From positions 5,913,001 through 5,977,000 of the forward strand of contig CALZFC010000018.1 of assembly GCA_945643635.1 (NCBI GenBank): a stretch of DNA of 64,000 bases, in the 5' to 3' direction. The stretch comes from Allodiplogaster sudhausi (Eukaryota; Nematoda; Chromadorea; Rhabditida; Diplogasteridae). Under the pieces are notes generated by a model. The model searched no databases, was not told the origin of the DNA, and saw nothing but the letters and a program-made list of their open reading frames with translations. Below, one piece after another: positions 63,977-64,000 of this stretch. The stretch's first letter is position 1. Each line of letters opens with the position of its first letter. The translations under genes were made by a program, and so were the position numbers.

Positions 63977-64000
63977 ATGAATAAAGATTGTTGTTTTTGT

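Overview
The window looks like a repeat-rich invertebrate animal genome, most likely a nematode. Every real gene is split by short introns with GT-AG or GC-AG ends. The recognisable genes are a mitochondrial sulfide:quinone oxidoreductase, an SCP/TAPS (CAP) protein, a CDC42-type GTPase, a tandem array of 7TM receptors of serpentine-chemoreceptor character and a family of small secreted cysteine-rich proteins. GA/CT microsatellites, ACAT/ATGT tracts, MITEs and foldback elements fill much of the rest. The organism is an inference; no rRNA or other marker is present. Most genes are invisible to single-frame ORF calling, so exons were joined by eye from splice sites, phase and family similarity.

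Layout. 1-4.5 kb: GA/CT microsatellites and a 21-bp minisatellite. 4.5-8.74 kb (-): SQOR, at least 13 exons, with MITEs in its introns. 10.35-12.3 kb (+): a CAP gene with one nonsense codon inside its C-terminal signature. 13.0-46.3 kb: a cluster of related 7TM receptors, in order A (-, pseudogene), B1 (-, intact), A' (-, orphan first two exons), B2 (-, intact), D (+, one in-frame stop), F (-, intact) and G (-, decayed). All share an eight-exon plan, a conserved GC-AG intron 5 and an upstream promoter-like module with TATA, initiator and often a CRE palindrome. A near-identical 7.74/7.75-kb tandem duplication (15720-23460 and 23461-31213) made B1/B2 and A'.

42.5-45.0 kb: a ~1-kb near-perfect inverted repeat followed by a second element with terminal inverted repeats. 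47.7-49.45 kb (-): a CDC42-like gene, probably dead. 50.7-59.6 kb: small secreted cysteine-rich proteins with a common two-exon design (signal-peptide exon plus Cys exon), including orphan halves. 60.3-61.45 kb: a second giant foldback element with TA target duplication. 62.0-63.98 kb (+): a complete eight-exon gene for a type I membrane protein with a Cys-rich ectodomain, Thr-rich stalk and one TM helix.

The main story is birth and death of a receptor cluster: whole units (promoter, gene, 3' flank) are copied and then broken by point mutations, deletions and transposons. The duplication breakpoints lie inside two different mobile elements.
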